In this document: one piece after another, positions 44,463-53,821 of the stretch
Layout of the letters: every line of letters starts with the position of its first letter
How positions within the stretch are numbered: position 1 is the stretch's first letter
DNA from: Halalkalibaculum roseum
GTDB taxonomy: Bacteria; Bacteroidota; Rhodothermia; Balneolales; Balneolaceae
Reading direction: 5' to 3'
NCBI RefSeq assembly: GCF_011059145.1
Contig: NZ_JAALLT010000002.1
Span: forward strand, 310,001 to 374,000
Length of the DNA: 64,000 nt
Translations under genes and position numbers: made by a program
The notes under the pieces: generated by a model
Databases searched by the model: none
The model's input: the letters and a program-made list of their open reading frames with translations, nothing else
What the model was told of the DNA's origin: nothing

Positions 44463-44540
44463 ATTCTAAGTGATAACTTGTCCTAAACAATTTAAGCAGT
44501 TTGTAAACCCCTCTGTGCCTGCAGATTTTTGTAGAATTTC

Positions 44541-44605
44541 AATACAGAATGAGACTTCGTTTCACGTTTTACTTCTCGCTTTTCCCGTCTCCTGTCTCAC
44601 ATCCC
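44541..44605. repeat. Dispersed intergenic repeat, second copy
   Basis: aatacagaat (44541-44550) and tcccgtctcctg (44583-44594) repeat the words at 1-10 and 66-77 in the same order and orientation. The word cttctcgctttt at 44572-44583 also occurs as its reverse complement at 47801-47812. The element sits between two convergent genes. Confidence 0.55.
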
Positions 44606-44609
44606 TAAA

Positions 44610-45113
44610 TCAATTAACCTTGGCTCGCTGTTTTTTCTGAATCTCCTCCCGGCGGGTACAATTTTCGATATCTTCGCATGCCCCAAAGAAGTGAAGTGAG
44701 TGTCCGGTGATATTGAAGTCATGAATCTTCTCCATCATGGTTTTAATCTCCTGTATCCTGGGATCACAGAACTCAAGAACAGCGCCGCACTCCTTGCAAA
44801 TGATATGATCATGCTGTTGGTAGGCATAAGCACGTTCGTAATAATACTGGTTCTTGCCGAACTGGTGACGTTGTACCAGGTTGCATTCAACCAACAGGTC
44901 AAGCGTATTATAGACAGTGGCACGCGAAACCCTTGACCCTGTATCTTTCATATTGAAAAAGATGTCATCGGCGTCGAAGTGCCCGTCAGCACGATAAATC
45001 TCCTCCAATACCATAAATCGTTCGGGAGTTTGTCGCTGGTTGTGTTCCTTCAGGTGTGAACGGAAAATTTCTTTAACCAGGTCAATTGTTTCTTCTTTTG
45101 CAGGGTGTGCCAT
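44610..45113 (-). CDS. Fur-family metalloregulator
   Basis: About 167 residues from the ATG at 45113; the open frame upstream to 45203 encodes a hydrophobic stretch that does not fit the family. The winged helix shows RQTPERFMVLEEIYRADGHF and SRVSRATVYNTLDLLVECNL, and the metal-binding dimer domain has HDHIICKECGAVLEFCDPRI with a CxxC pair, then CEDIENC near the end as a second structural zinc site. It could be Fur, PerR or Zur; the sensing metal cannot be decided here. It is divergent from the acyl-CoA synthetase gene across 256 bases. Confidence 0.9.
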   Translation of the reverse strand: MAHPAKEETIDLVKEIFRSHLKEHNQRQTPERFMVLEEIYRADGHFDADDIFFNMKDTGSRVSRATVYNTLDLLVECNLVQRHQFGKNQYYYERAYAYQQHDHIICKECGAVLEFCDPRIQEIKTMMEKIHDFNITGHSLHFFGACEDIENCTRREEIQKKQRAKVN

Positions 45114-45369
45114 GAATGTGGGATCAAATTTTTTATTCAATATAAGGAATCCGAAGAGCCAATAAAAAGAGATCAATAAGCGCGTGCTGAAAATTCCATT
45201 CATAATGTTATATTCGACCTACCCTTAATAAATCTTGCTTTAGGTAGATATGTATGGGTAACACTGATCAGTAACAGCGCTTTAGATTAATAGCGGGGAT
45301 TCATCGGAATTTCCAATTTTGGCTTATCGTTAGCCGGATTTCATTGTAACTGTAATTAATATAAAATAT

Positions 45370-47250
45370 ATGCCAACTGTAGTAGCTTTTGAAACTATTT
45401 CCGAGCTCTTTACCAGTTTGTCAAAAAAATACCGCAACACCGATAAAGTTGCCTTCGGACGAAAGCCGAATCCCGATGGTGAGTATGAAACCATAGACTG
45501 GAAGGAAGTTACCGAAGATGTTAAGAACCTGGCGGCATATATGGTTGAGCATGGCATTGAAGCGGGTGACAGGGTAGCTATCTTAAGTGAAAACAGGTAT
45601 GAATGGGCGGTCATCGATCTGGCCTTGCAGATAATTGGAGGCGTCAACGTATCGCTTTATACATCACTGCCGCCCAATCAGTGCGAATATATTCTCAGGG
45701 ATTCCGAAGCTAAGTTGTTTTTTGCCTCTACAGGTATACAGGTCAAGAAAGCTATTAAAGTATTTGAAAATTGTGAGAATCTGAATAGGGTTGTGGCTAT
45801 TGACCAGCCTAAGGTGGAAGAGTACATGGAAGAGCCTTACTTGACACTATTTGATAAGGTCATGGCCGAAGGAATGAAGCTCTATCCCAAACAGGAGGAG
45901 GAGATAAATGAGCGCATTAAAGCTATTGAACCGGAGGACCTGGCAACTCTGATCTATACGTCGGGTACCACCGGGAAGCCCAAGGGTGCTATGCTAACCC
46001 ATCGCAATATCGTCAGTAACATCAAGGCGGCACATCAACACATCGATATTTATGAAAATGATCGCTGCCTTTCCTTTTTGCCATTGTGCCATGCCTTTGA
46101 ACGCACTGCTGGTTTTTATGCGATGATGGCCGGCGGCGCGGAGATCTTTTATGCGGAAAGCGTTGATACCGTTGCAAAAAATATGACGGAGGTGAATCCC
46201 TCTATCATCATCAGTGTGCCCCGGCTCTTTGAAAAGATATACAATCTTGTCACCAAGAGTGTGGAAGAAGGGACCGCCGTCAAACAGAAAATCTTCAATT
46301 GGGCTTTTGAAGTAGGCAGGAAATATGCGGAAGGAAAACGCGGTTTGGTCGCTCTTCAAAAGAATCTGGCTGACAGGCTGGTTTTCAATAAGTTGAAAGA
46401 GAGAACGGGAGGAAATATCAGATTTTTTGTTTCCGGAGGCGCAGCCTTGCCTGCTGAAATAGGACATTTCTTTATGGCAGCGGGTCTTAATATTCTGGAA
46501 GGTTACGGATTGACTGAGACATCTCCGATCATGTGTGCCAATAAATACGGCGATGAGAGAATGGGTACTGTTGGGCAGGTACTTAACGGCATCACGGTAG
46601 GTATTCAGCGATTAGAAGATGGTAAAATCATTGCCGAGGTCAGCGGGGAGGATTATCCAACCGATATCAGTTCAGAAGCGGGTGAAATATTGTGCAAAGG
46701 TCCGAATGTGATGAAAGGATACTGGAAAAATGACGAAGCTACCCGTGAAATGATTGATGAAGACGAGTGGCTTCACACCGGTGATGTTGGGCGTTTCGTA
46801 GACGGGAACCTTCAAATTACGGATCGCATTAAACATATGATTGTAAATGCCGGCGGTAAGAATATCTATCCCGGTCCGATTGAAGATCTATTTAAAACCA
46901 GCAAATGGGTTGATCAGCTTGTGGTAGTAGGCGAGAGGCAGGCTTATATGGCGGCACTGATTGTTCCTGATTTTGAACTGTTAAAATCACATGCAAAATC
47001 GAATAACATCGCATACGATTCTATCGAAGACCTCATCAACAGTGAGAGTATTCAGTCGATCTACCGCAAGGAGATAAGAAGCTACTCAAAAGAGCTGGCC
47101 TCACATGAGAAGATCAGGGATTTCCGGTTGGTACCGAACGAGTTTACGGTAGAATCGGGAGAGCTCACGCCCACGCTGAAAGTCAAGAGGCGAATAATTG
47201 AGGATAAGTATAGTGATCTGATCGAGGATATTTTTGCTGACTCAAAATAA
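45370..47250 (+). CDS. Long-chain acyl-CoA synthetase (AMP-forming)
   Basis: A 626-residue ANL-superfamily enzyme that activates fatty acids as acyl-adenylates and then CoA thioesters. Signatures: LIYTSGTTGKPKGAMLTHRN (P-loop), ILEGYGLTETSPIM, the hinge region LHTGDVGRFVDGNLQITDRI and the C-terminal catalytic lysine region ELTPTLKVKRR. The N-terminus and the about 50-residue longer body match the FadD15-like long-chain type common in Bacteroidota. No membrane helix is evident. It is followed by a small membrane protein gene after 66 bases. Confidence 0.94.
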   Translation: MPTVVAFETISELFTSLSKKYRNTDKVAFGRKPNPDGEYETIDWKEVTEDVKNLAAYMVEHGIEAGDRVAILSENRYEWAVIDLALQIIGGVNVSLYTSLPPNQCEYILRDSEAKLFFASTGIQVKKAIKVFENCENLNRVVAIDQPKVEEYMEEPYLTLFDKVMAEGMKLYPKQEEEINERIKAIEPEDLATLIYTSGTTGKPKGAMLTHRNIVSNIKAAHQHIDIYENDRCLSFLPLCHAFERTAGFYAMMAGGAEIFYAESVDTVAKNMTEVNPSIIISVPRLFEKIYNLVTKSVEEGTAVKQKIFNWAFEVGRKYAEGKRGLVALQKNLADRLVFNKLKERTGGNIRFFVSGGAALPAEIGHFFMAAGLNILEGYGLTETSPIMCANKYGDERMGTVGQVLNGITVGIQRLEDGKIIAEVSGEDYPTDISSEAGEILCKGPNVMKGYWKNDEATREMIDEDEWLHTGDVGRFVDGNLQITDRIKHMIVNAGGKNIYPGPIEDLFKTSKWVDQLVVVGERQAYMAALIVPDFELLKSHAKSNNIAYDSIEDLINSESIQSIYRKEIRSYSKELASHEKIRDFRLVPNEFTVESGELTPTLKVKRRIIEDKYSDLIEDIFADSK

Positions 47251-47316
47251 ACTAACTGTTAATTTCAGCTGACTTTTTTAACAAAAGCTCAGCAACTAAT
47301 TATTTAATAGCTACAG

Positions 47317-47796
47317 ATGTCTTATACCATATTTTACTGGATTCACATTGTATCGTACATAGCATGGCTGGCGGCCTTCGTTGGCAGCATGTTTTTTGCC
47401 TGGAAAACAGGAAAAGCCTTTCAAACTCCTGATGAGAAGAAATTCATGAAATTTGAACGTCTTTCTACGAGCATAGGGGCACACTTAGGTGCTCTTGGAA
47501 TTCTGATTTCCGGCGGAGCTATGGCCTCAATTCCCAGCGGACCCAAATGGGGTTGGTTCAATTTTGCCGATTATGCCTGGCTGGGAGTCAAACAGGTACT
47601 ATTTATGCTCATTTTAGTACTTGTAGGATTTTCAATTAAACGCAGTATCGCTTTTAAGAAGCAAGTGCGAAGTGAAGAGGATGATACCTTGAGCATGGAA
47701 GCTCGTGATAAGTGGAACAAAGCGTATAAGATGTCACTTATCGTTTACTTATTGGTACTGGTAAATACGCTTTTGGGACTGTTTAAGCCGTTTTAG
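47317..47796 (+). CDS. Four-helix membrane protein, HemJ/CopD-like
   Basis: A 159-residue protein with four predicted membrane helices (about residues 6-28, 50-70, 88-108 and 137-155). The opening WIHIVSYIAWLAAFVGSMFF with a histidine in helix 1, and a second His in helix 2 (SIGAHLGALG), recall heme-binding helical proteins of the HemJ/CopD type, but the resemblance is weak and function is not established. It stands between the acyl-CoA synthetase and a convergent DUF1499 gene. Confidence 0.75.
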   Translation: MSYTIFYWIHIVSYIAWLAAFVGSMFFAWKTGKAFQTPDEKKFMKFERLSTSIGAHLGALGILISGGAMASIPSGPKWGWFNFADYAWLGVKQVLFMLILVLVGFSIKRSIAFKKQVRSEEDDTLSMEARDKWNKAYKMSLIVYLLVLVNTLLGLFKPF

Positions 47797-47797
47797 A

Positions 47798-47880
47798 GGA
47801 AAAAGCGAGAAGGCAGAATTGAGAAAGGTACACTCTGTGTATCTCTGTTTTTTCTCTGTGTAACTCTGTGTTACAACCCG
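47798..47880. repeat. Intergenic repeat with phased ctctgt words
   Basis: Four ctctgt hexamers start at 47833, 47843, 47854 and 47864, that is every 10-11 bases, in the words ctctgtgta and actctgtgt. The left part is the reverse complement of a word in the 44541-44605 element (cttctcgctttt). The region lies between convergent genes. Confidence 0.55.
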
Positions 47881-47890
47881 AAGGGACTAC

Positions 47891-48286
47891 TTATTTTAGT
47901 TCTTTCTCCAGTTTCCTAATGAAGCGCTTCACTCTTCTCCGGTTTACCCCGAGATCACTGTAGCCGACCCTGCTGGCGCTTCGGATGTGCAGATGACTAG
48001 CTGATGCCTCCTCTTCTATCAACACAATAAAATCATCCTTGTAGATAAACACCCTGAACACCGCATTGAGGCGAAGCGGTTCCTCCAGTGTTTTCAGTTC
48101 TACAGCTCCCATGTCTTGAATAACCGATTTAGCTGCATTGAAAACAGTTTCCGGTTTTTCATTATAAGACGTAGTAAACCTAACACAATTGGGTGAGTCA
48201 GGACAGGGCGGTAGTAGATTGCGCCTATCTTCGCTTTGATCAAAATCATCGGAAGTGGAGCCGCTAAAAAAGAATGTAATAGCCAT
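47891..48286 (-). CDS. DUF1499 family protein
   Basis: A 131-residue protein of the DUF1499 family: the opening PPCPDSPNCVRFTTSYNE and the closing SASRVGYSDLGVNRRRVKRF are the family hallmarks. Between them lies a compact alpha/beta region containing VFRVFIYKDDFIVLIEE. No clear cleavable signal is present, although the first residues (AITFFFSG) are hydrophobic. Role unknown. It is 26 bases downstream of the LOG-family gene and likely in the same operon. Confidence 0.88.
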   Translation of the reverse strand: MAITFFFSGSTSDDFDQSEDRRNLLPPCPDSPNCVRFTTSYNEKPETVFNAAKSVIQDMGAVELKTLEEPLRLNAVFRVFIYKDDFIVLIEEEASASHLHIRSASRVGYSDLGVNRRRVKRFIRKLEKELK

Positions 48287-48312
48287 TTAAGAACTCTTGA
48301 AGGTTGAAAATA

Positions 48313-48858
48313 CTAATTGAAGCCCAGGCAGCGCATACAATCTTCAAGGTTGTCAACTGAGTGAAGAAGGGTTTTGTTTTTGCCATCAATAAAACCTGAT
48401 TCTTTAGCGTGTTCAATGAAGTCAATCAGCTTATCATAATACCCGTCAATGTTGTAAAGAATCACCGGTTTCTTATGGATCTTGAGTTGCAGCCAGGTGA
48501 TGGCCTCCATCAATTCCTCGAGTGTGCCATATCCGCCGGGGAGGGCAATGAAGGCATCGGAAAGCTCAGCCATCATCGCTTTGCGCTCATGCATGGAGTC
48601 GGTAACATGAAGGGCAGTCAGGTTAGTATGGCCGACTTCCCATTGCATCAGGTGGTCGGGAATGACCCCATGTGCTTTACCTCCATAGGTCAGCACTGTG
48701 TTGGCAATCACATTCATCAGTCCCACAGAGCCCCCGCCGTACACCAGTTCAATATTATGCTCAGTAAGTCTTTTACCTAAAGCGCGGGTTTCTTCCGTAA
48801 AAGTACCATTGGTACCGGAACTGGATCCACAGAAGACACAAACTCTCTTAATGCTCAT
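48313..48858 (-). CDS. LOG-family Rossmann-fold protein (TIGR00730)
   Basis: A 181-residue lysine-decarboxylase-like (LOG) protein. The motifs VCVFCGSSSGTNGTFTEE at the start and LPGGYGTLEELMEAITWLQL (PGGxGTxxE) in the centre define the cytokinin riboside 5'-monophosphate phosphoribohydrolase family, which removes ribose phosphate from nucleotides. In bacteria it may act on AMP or other nucleotides. It overlaps the end of the cysteine desulfurase gene by 4 bases, so translation is coupled. Confidence 0.92.
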   Translation of the reverse strand: MSIKRVCVFCGSSSGTNGTFTEETRALGKRLTEHNIELVYGGGSVGLMNVIANTVLTYGGKAHGVIPDHLMQWEVGHTNLTALHVTDSMHERKAMMAELSDAFIALPGGYGTLEELMEAITWLQLKIHKKPVILYNIDGYYDKLIDFIEHAKESGFIDGKNKTLLHSVDNLEDCMRCLGFN

Positions 48859-50021
48859 GCATTGGCCGTTGTAGTCATCATGCGATTTAGCACAGCTTCC
48901 AATTTATCGAGAAAGTAGTCGATATCATCGATAGTGTTACTCTTACCCATGCTGATGCGGATACTGGAATTGGCTATTTCAGGATCTAAGCCCAATCCTT
49001 GCAGTACATGCGATGGTTCTACAGCCCCGGAAGTGCAGGCAGACCCGTTAGAAACACATATGCCTTCCATATCAAGGTTTAACAATAACATTTCACCGTC
49101 GATACCATTTCCCTGCTCATCGGTAAAGGCAAGATTGATGATATGGGGCACGCTGCTTTCCGGGTTCCCGTTTATAACAAACTTACCGTCAAATCGGTTG
49201 TGGAGACCTTTTAGCAACCTTTTTCTTAGCTTGTCATAGTGCTCAAGGTTTACGTCGACCTCATCTGTAGCCAACTCAAGGGCTTTAACCAGGCCTATAA
49301 TTCCCGGAACGTTTAATGTGCCACCGCGACGTCGCCTTTCCTGTGATCCCCCGTGCATCCAGGGGATCCAGGGGCTGCCGTGACGTACATACAATACTCC
49401 GATTCCCTTTGGCCCGTAGATCTTGTGTCCGCTCATGCTAAGGAAATCAAGTCCAAGTTCTTCAACATCTACGGGAAGCTTTCCGATACTTTGAACCGCA
49501 TCTGAGTGAAAAGGCACTCCATGCTCCTTACATATTGCACCTATTTCTCTCAAAGGATTGATATTGCCTATTTCATTATTTACATGCATCAATGAAACAA
49601 GGGCTGTTTCATCAGTGATGGCTTCTTCTACCTGTTTGGGAGTAATATTACCCTTTGAATCGGGTTCAATATAGACAGGTTTACCGCCTCTTCGTTTTTC
49701 ACACTCTGCGGAATGCAATATCGCGTGATGTTCCAGGGGCGAGGTAATCACATCAGATTTGCCGATTGCGGCCCGCACTCCTTTAATCACTGCGTTGTCG
49801 CTTTCGGTACCCCCGCTGGTAAAAATGATTTCTGCCGGTGAAGCACCGATCAATTCTGCAACTTTTTCGCGTGCTTCCTCAACAGCCACCTTGGCGTTAT
49901 TTCCAAGCTGATGGGCTGAATTGGCATTGCCGAATTCTTCAGTAAAGTAGGGCTTCATAGCCTCAAAAACCCGTTCATCTACGGGAGTGGTGGCAGCATG
50001 GTCGAAATATACCGTTCGCAT
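48855..50021 (-). CDS. Cysteine desulfurase (NifS/IscS-like)
   Basis: A 388-residue PLP enzyme that removes sulfur from cysteine for iron-sulfur clusters and thio-modified tRNA. Signatures: YFDHAATTPVDERVFEAMKP, SMSGHKIYGPKGIGVLY with PLP-lysine 200, and SNGSACTSGAVEPSHVLQ with the catalytic Cys329. The sequence looks like the class I NifS/IscS type. The window has no iscU or mnmA; its operon partners are the LOG and DUF1499 genes. MiaB and IspG encoded in this window need such clusters. Confidence 0.94.
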   Translation of the reverse strand: MRTVYFDHAATTPVDERVFEAMKPYFTEEFGNANSAHQLGNNAKVAVEEAREKVAELIGASPAEIIFTSGGTESDNAVIKGVRAAIGKSDVITSPLEHHAILHSAECEKRRGGKPVYIEPDSKGNITPKQVEEAITDETALVSLMHVNNEIGNINPLREIGAICKEHGVPFHSDAVQSIGKLPVDVEELGLDFLSMSGHKIYGPKGIGVLYVRHGSPWIPWMHGGSQERRRRGGTLNVPGIIGLVKALELATDEVDVNLEHYDKLRKRLLKGLHNRFDGKFVINGNPESSVPHIINLAFTDEQGNGIDGEMLLLNLDMEGICVSNGSACTSGAVEPSHVLQGLGLDPEIANSSIRISMGKSNTIDDIDYFLDKLEAVLNRMMTTTANA

Positions 50022-50300
50022 GAATCCTTTTTAGATTGAAAATTTTATCATCCAATAATACCCAAATTGTCTGACAAAGTCATACTACGGATCCTTCAAA
50101 CTGGTCTCCAAGAATATTGCTGTAGAGATACCTTAAAAAATTTTACCAGGTTACATTACACGCATCTCAGCTAATGTAATAACTTCACGGGATGGTTGTT
50201 ATCTTAACCTGCCTGTTTAATATTGTTTTTGTATGCAGGGTAATTCAGTATATATTTCTCGCAAAATATCATAACGGCACTACATGACCTAATTGGCAGT

Positions 50301-51770
50301 ATGCGAACCAGCACTCGGGCTTTTAAAACCTGTATTCTTCTTATTTTATGGATCTGTTACTTGGGTACATCCCGGACCTTTGCCCAATCCGCTGCTCAAC
50401 ATGCTACTCTGATGGGTTGGGAGCAACGAACGCTCAACTTTATGCTCGATCGGAGTCATAATTATGGAGGCACCAATTACGGTCGCGGCCTCTTCCGGGA
50501 TAATATCAATCTTATGAGTCCGGAACATGAAATTGATTTGCTCACCTATGGCTTTACTCTTGTGGATGATTTTCATTGGGAAACATCCGATGAAGCCTAT
50601 CGCCTTAGTTTTGGAAGCCTGAATGCCAGGGACTTTGCTGTGGAAAATAAAATCAAATCAACTTATAGTTTCGATTCCAGGAATGATTTTATCATAAACG
50701 GCACGCATGAAGAGAACTTAAGAGCGAGCCGATTATTCTTTCAACTCGGTTATGAACATCATTTCAAAGGTAAACATCACGTTGGCGGTAGCCATACCTT
50801 TCTCAATGATAAAAGTGACCTGGACTTGACGGCTTACTACCGATATGGTTCGTTTGAAGAAGGCATGGTGTATGCGGGTATTACTTTTCTTGATTGGACC
50901 GGAAATGTCGTTCAGGGTCTGGCAGATGACAGCGACAACCGCTACAACGATACTTATGACCTCACATTTCAGTATGAGAAAAGTCCAAAGCTACTAAATC
51001 TGAAATTAGTGAGTCCCCAGATGGGTAATTTCAGGGGAGAATTGTTGGCCGGTTTGCAAACTTACACCCGGAAACTGGTAAATCCTTCCGGAGATTCACT
51101 TGACTTTCGTGATGAAGAGTGGGCACACTATATCGGAGCTTTGGTTGAGTATGAGTACGCTAAAGGAATAGTGGGATTGACCTTCCAGCGGCGTTTTTCA
51201 AAGCTGCGTCGCCAGCCGGCCCGGGGATCGCAATTTGACGAGGACTTTAATAACTGGCAGTTTTCCGATCGGGGAGGATTCTTTGCAACCGGGAGGTTCG
51301 GTCTGTTTCAACTTGAGCAGTGGCTGTGGCTGGAAAGGAATGTAGATCGGTTACAGGGAGAACGGGTACCTGATGATCTGGCACCTGATTATTTATCCAA
51401 TGAACGCCGGCCCTTTAATTTTATTGAACGCCGTTTGAAGATTAAAAGCAGATTGCTTTACGGCTCCTTAAAGAAGGGCTTACAAACAGGAATAGAGTTT
51501 CATGCTGACTATCGTTATCCTCAGGGAGAGAAAGCTCCCGGTAATGGTGTCCGTAATTTTGATTTTAGAAATGTCTATCCGATTGTAAGAAACAGAAACG
51601 AACGCATGACATTTACCATTGGATATAGAGTTAATGAAAACTTTTATTTATTGGGCGGAATATCCTATGATCTGGATAAAGACAAACAATCAGGGATAGG
51701 TTTACCGCGCATAACCGGAACGCCTACCTGGTTTGACGGCGGTTTCGGACGAATTTCACTGAGCTGGTAA
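50301..51770 (+). CDS. Outer-membrane barrel-like protein of unknown function
   Basis: A 489-residue exported protein with a signal peptide (about residues 9-28, cut near TFAQ). The body is a long run of beta strands with aromatic girdles (ASRLFFQLGYEHHF, then LDLTAYYRYGSFEEGMVYAG), ending in GGFGRISLSW, a fair barrel-terminus with final aromatic. It has no recognised family. It begins 280 bases after the cysteine desulfurase start, in divergent orientation, and is followed 31 bases later by pgk, which may share its transcript. Confidence 0.7.
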   Translation: MRTSTRAFKTCILLILWICYLGTSRTFAQSAAQHATLMGWEQRTLNFMLDRSHNYGGTNYGRGLFRDNINLMSPEHEIDLLTYGFTLVDDFHWETSDEAYRLSFGSLNARDFAVENKIKSTYSFDSRNDFIINGTHEENLRASRLFFQLGYEHHFKGKHHVGGSHTFLNDKSDLDLTAYYRYGSFEEGMVYAGITFLDWTGNVVQGLADDSDNRYNDTYDLTFQYEKSPKLLNLKLVSPQMGNFRGELLAGLQTYTRKLVNPSGDSLDFRDEEWAHYIGALVEYEYAKGIVGLTFQRRFSKLRRQPARGSQFDEDFNNWQFSDRGGFFATGRFGLFQLEQWLWLERNVDRLQGERVPDDLAPDYLSNERRPFNFIERRLKIKSRLLYGSLKKGLQTGIEFHADYRYPQGEKAPGNGVRNFDFRNVYPIVRNRNERMTFTIGYRVNENFYLLGGISYDLDKDKQSGIGLPRITGTPTWFDGGFGRISLSW

Positions 51771-51801
51771 TAGTAATTATTGTACTTAAATATTTGAGAC
51801 T

Positions 51802-52995
51802 ATGGATAAAATGACGCTGAAGGATGTGGAATTAAAGAACAAGAAAGTATTAATGCGAGTGGACTTCAATGTGCCCATAGAAGACGGAAAGATCGGTGAT
51901 GACAGCCGTATTGTGAAAGCACTGCCGTCCATCAATTATGTAGTCAATCATGGGGGGCTACTGATACTTACCAGTCACCTCGGTCGACCGGGCGGGGAAT
52001 TTGACCAATCCCTGAGTTTAAAGCCGGTAGCAGAGCATCTACGAACGCTGGTCGATTGTCCCGTTTATTTTGCTGAAGACTGCATAGGGGAGAAGGCTGC
52101 AGAAGTCATTCAACAGGCAAATCCTGGCGAGATTGTCCTGCTTGAAAATGTACGCTTCCATCCCGAGGAGAAAGCAAATGAAGAAGCATTTTGCATGAGG
52201 CTTGCCGCTCACGCTAATCTTTTTGTTAATGATGCCTTTGGCAGCAGCCACCGGGCACATGCATCGGTGGCCGGAGTGGCAAAGTTTCTCCAACCGGCTG
52301 TTTCCGGATTTCTGCTGGAAAAGGAGATCAAATATTTAAGCGAAACCGTGGAGCACCCGGAACGTCCCTTTGTCGCCATTTTGGGAGGTGCCAAAGTATC
52401 TGACAAAATCGGTGTAATTGAGAACCTACTGGGTAAAGTGGATACCATTATTATCGGAGGCGGAATGACCTACACCTTCTACAAGGCAAAAGGTTTACCT
52501 ATTGGTGATTCCCTGGTTGAGGAGGATAAAGTAGATCTTGCAAAGTCATTAATGCAAAAAGCAGAAGATGAGGGCATCAAGTTCATGCTACCCATGGATT
52601 CAGTGATTGCAAAGGAATTCAAAAATGACGCTGAACATAAAGTAGTAGACGAAGACGGAATAGAGGACGGATGGATGGCCGTTGATATTGGTCCCCAGTC
52701 GTCCATCTCATTTGGAAACGTCATTAAAAATGCCAAAACCGTAGTATGGAATGGTCCGATGGGAGTTTTTGAAATGGAAAACTTTGCAGACGGGACCTTC
52801 GCCGTTGCGGAAGCACTGGCAGAAGCCACTGAACATGGCGCTACTACCATAATCGGGGGCGGAGACTCTGCATCGGCTATAAGAAAAGCGGGACTTGAGG
52901 ATGAAGTCTCACACGTATCTACCGGAGGCGGAGCCAGCCTTGAATTTCTTGAAGGTAAAGAACTTCCGGGAGTTGCAGCGTTGACGGATAAATAG
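51802..52995 (+). CDS. pgk: Phosphoglycerate kinase
   Basis: Pgk transfers phosphate from 1,3-bisphosphoglycerate to ADP in glycolysis. The 397-residue protein has [73 protein letters not shown] and the nucleotide site [13 protein letters not shown] with [13 protein letters not shown], all intact. The start ATG at 51802 aligns with the family. It is separated from the barrel gene by 31 bases and is followed by a 59-base gap before the DNPH1-like gene. Confidence 0.97.
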   Translation: MDKMTLKDVELKNKKVLMRVDFNVPIEDGKIGDDSRIVKALPSINYVVNHGGLLILTSHLGRPGGEFDQSLSLKPVAEHLRTLVDCPVYFAEDCIGEKAAEVIQQANPGEIVLLENVRFHPEEKANEEAFCMRLAAHANLFVNDAFGSSHRAHASVAGVAKFLQPAVSGFLLEKEIKYLSETVEHPERPFVAILGGAKVSDKIGVIENLLGKVDTIIIGGGMTYTFYKAKGLPIGDSLVEEDKVDLAKSLMQKAEDEGIKFMLPMDSVIAKEFKNDAEHKVVDEDGIEDGWMAVDIGPQSSISFGNVIKNAKTVVWNGPMGVFEMENFADGTFAVAEALAEATEHGATTIIGGGDSASAIRKAGLEDEVSHVSTGGGASLEFLEGKELPGVAALTDK

Positions 52996-53054
52996 ATTTT
53001 GAAACGCTAGAATTAATACATAGTTAAGACGGCCAGTACAATAAAGATTGCCCT

Positions 53055-53468
53055 ATGAAAATCTATTTTTCCGGGTCGATACGAGGAGGGAGAATTGATG
53101 CCGATCTCTACAGGGATCTGATTACCGAACTCAAAAAGTATGGCCAAGTGCTGACCGAGCATGTTGGGTCATCTGCATTGAAAGAAGAACTGTCCGACCG
53201 TGAGATCCATGACCGGGATATCCAGTGGCTACACGAGGCCGATATCGTTATTGCAGAAGTAACAACCCCTTCTTTAGGTGTCGGGTATGAAATTGCCAAA
53301 GCCATCTCTTTTGAGAAACCCGTTTATTGCCTGTACCGAGAAAATGAAGAAACGAGGGTTTCAGCCATGATAAAAGGTTCGCCAAAAGTAACTTGCCATT
53401 CTTATAACAAATTTCCGGAGGCCCGGGAAATTTTATGCCATATATTTGGCATCCGCACTAGACAGTGA
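53055..53468 (+). CDS. 2'-deoxynucleoside 5'-phosphate N-hydrolase-like (DNPH1/RCL)
   Basis: A 137-residue protein of the nucleoside 2-deoxyribosyltransferase superfamily. The opening IYFSGSIRGGRIDADLYRDL, the phosphate-site context GQVLTEHVGSSAL, and VIAEVTTPSLGVGYEIAKAI with the catalytic Glu make it close to eukaryotic DNPH1 (RCL), which removes the base from deoxynucleoside monophosphates and so sanitises the dNTP pool. The aspartate segment HEADIVIAEV is also present. Substrate in this organism is not known. It stands alone downstream of pgk. Confidence 0.85.
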   Translation: MKIYFSGSIRGGRIDADLYRDLITELKKYGQVLTEHVGSSALKEELSDREIHDRDIQWLHEADIVIAEVTTPSLGVGYEIAKAISFEKPVYCLYRENEETRVSAMIKGSPKVTCHSYNKFPEAREILCHIFGIRTRQ

Positions 53469-53604
53469 GCTTAAAATTAGGGAAGCCATAAACCGAATGT
53501 GGTCAAAGACTTGATGGGATGGACTTATTAACGACGGTTTACCAGTTCCATCAGTTTCTAAAAATTAATACTCAGTTATCCAAAAATGTAAAAAGCATGG
53601 ATAA

Positions 53605-53784
53605 CTTACATATGTGAATAAAATGATCCTTCCTTTGGTGAAGGTCGGAGGTTTTGTGATCGCTCACAATATGAATTATCCCGATCCCGATTATATCGAT
53701 GCTATCACACAGAATCTCGAACTGGAGATTGCATTTCTATTCATGCAGAGTGGCGGCATGGGCATAACCATGAAAAAGAGATAG
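53605..53784 (+). pseudogene. C-terminal remnant of an O-methyltransferase
   Basis: After a stop codon at 53602-53604, the frame from 53605 to the TAG at 53782-53784 encodes about 59 residues. It contains ILPLVKVGGFVIAHNM, then DPDYIDAITQNLELEIAF, and ends in GGMGITMKKR. This matches the last third of SAM-dependent O-methyltransferases of the caffeoyl-CoA/catechol type (LKPGG strand, then a conserved C-terminal strand with K-K-R end). The SAM-binding N-terminal two thirds is absent from the 53469-53604 sequence, so it is a truncated remnant. An in-frame GTG at 53614 and ATG at 53623 could give a short peptide. Confidence 0.7.
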
Positions 53785-53821
53785 GAACAGCGTATTAGAA
53801 CTGCCATCTACTCTACTGCAG

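Noticed and set aside
45114-45203. Upstream extension of the Fur-family gene
   Set aside because: The 30 extra codons encode a hydrophobic stretch absent from the family; the ATG at 45113 fits better.
47833-47873. CRISPR-like array of ctctgt words
   Set aside because: Units are far too short, there are no spacers of constant length, and no cas genes are present.
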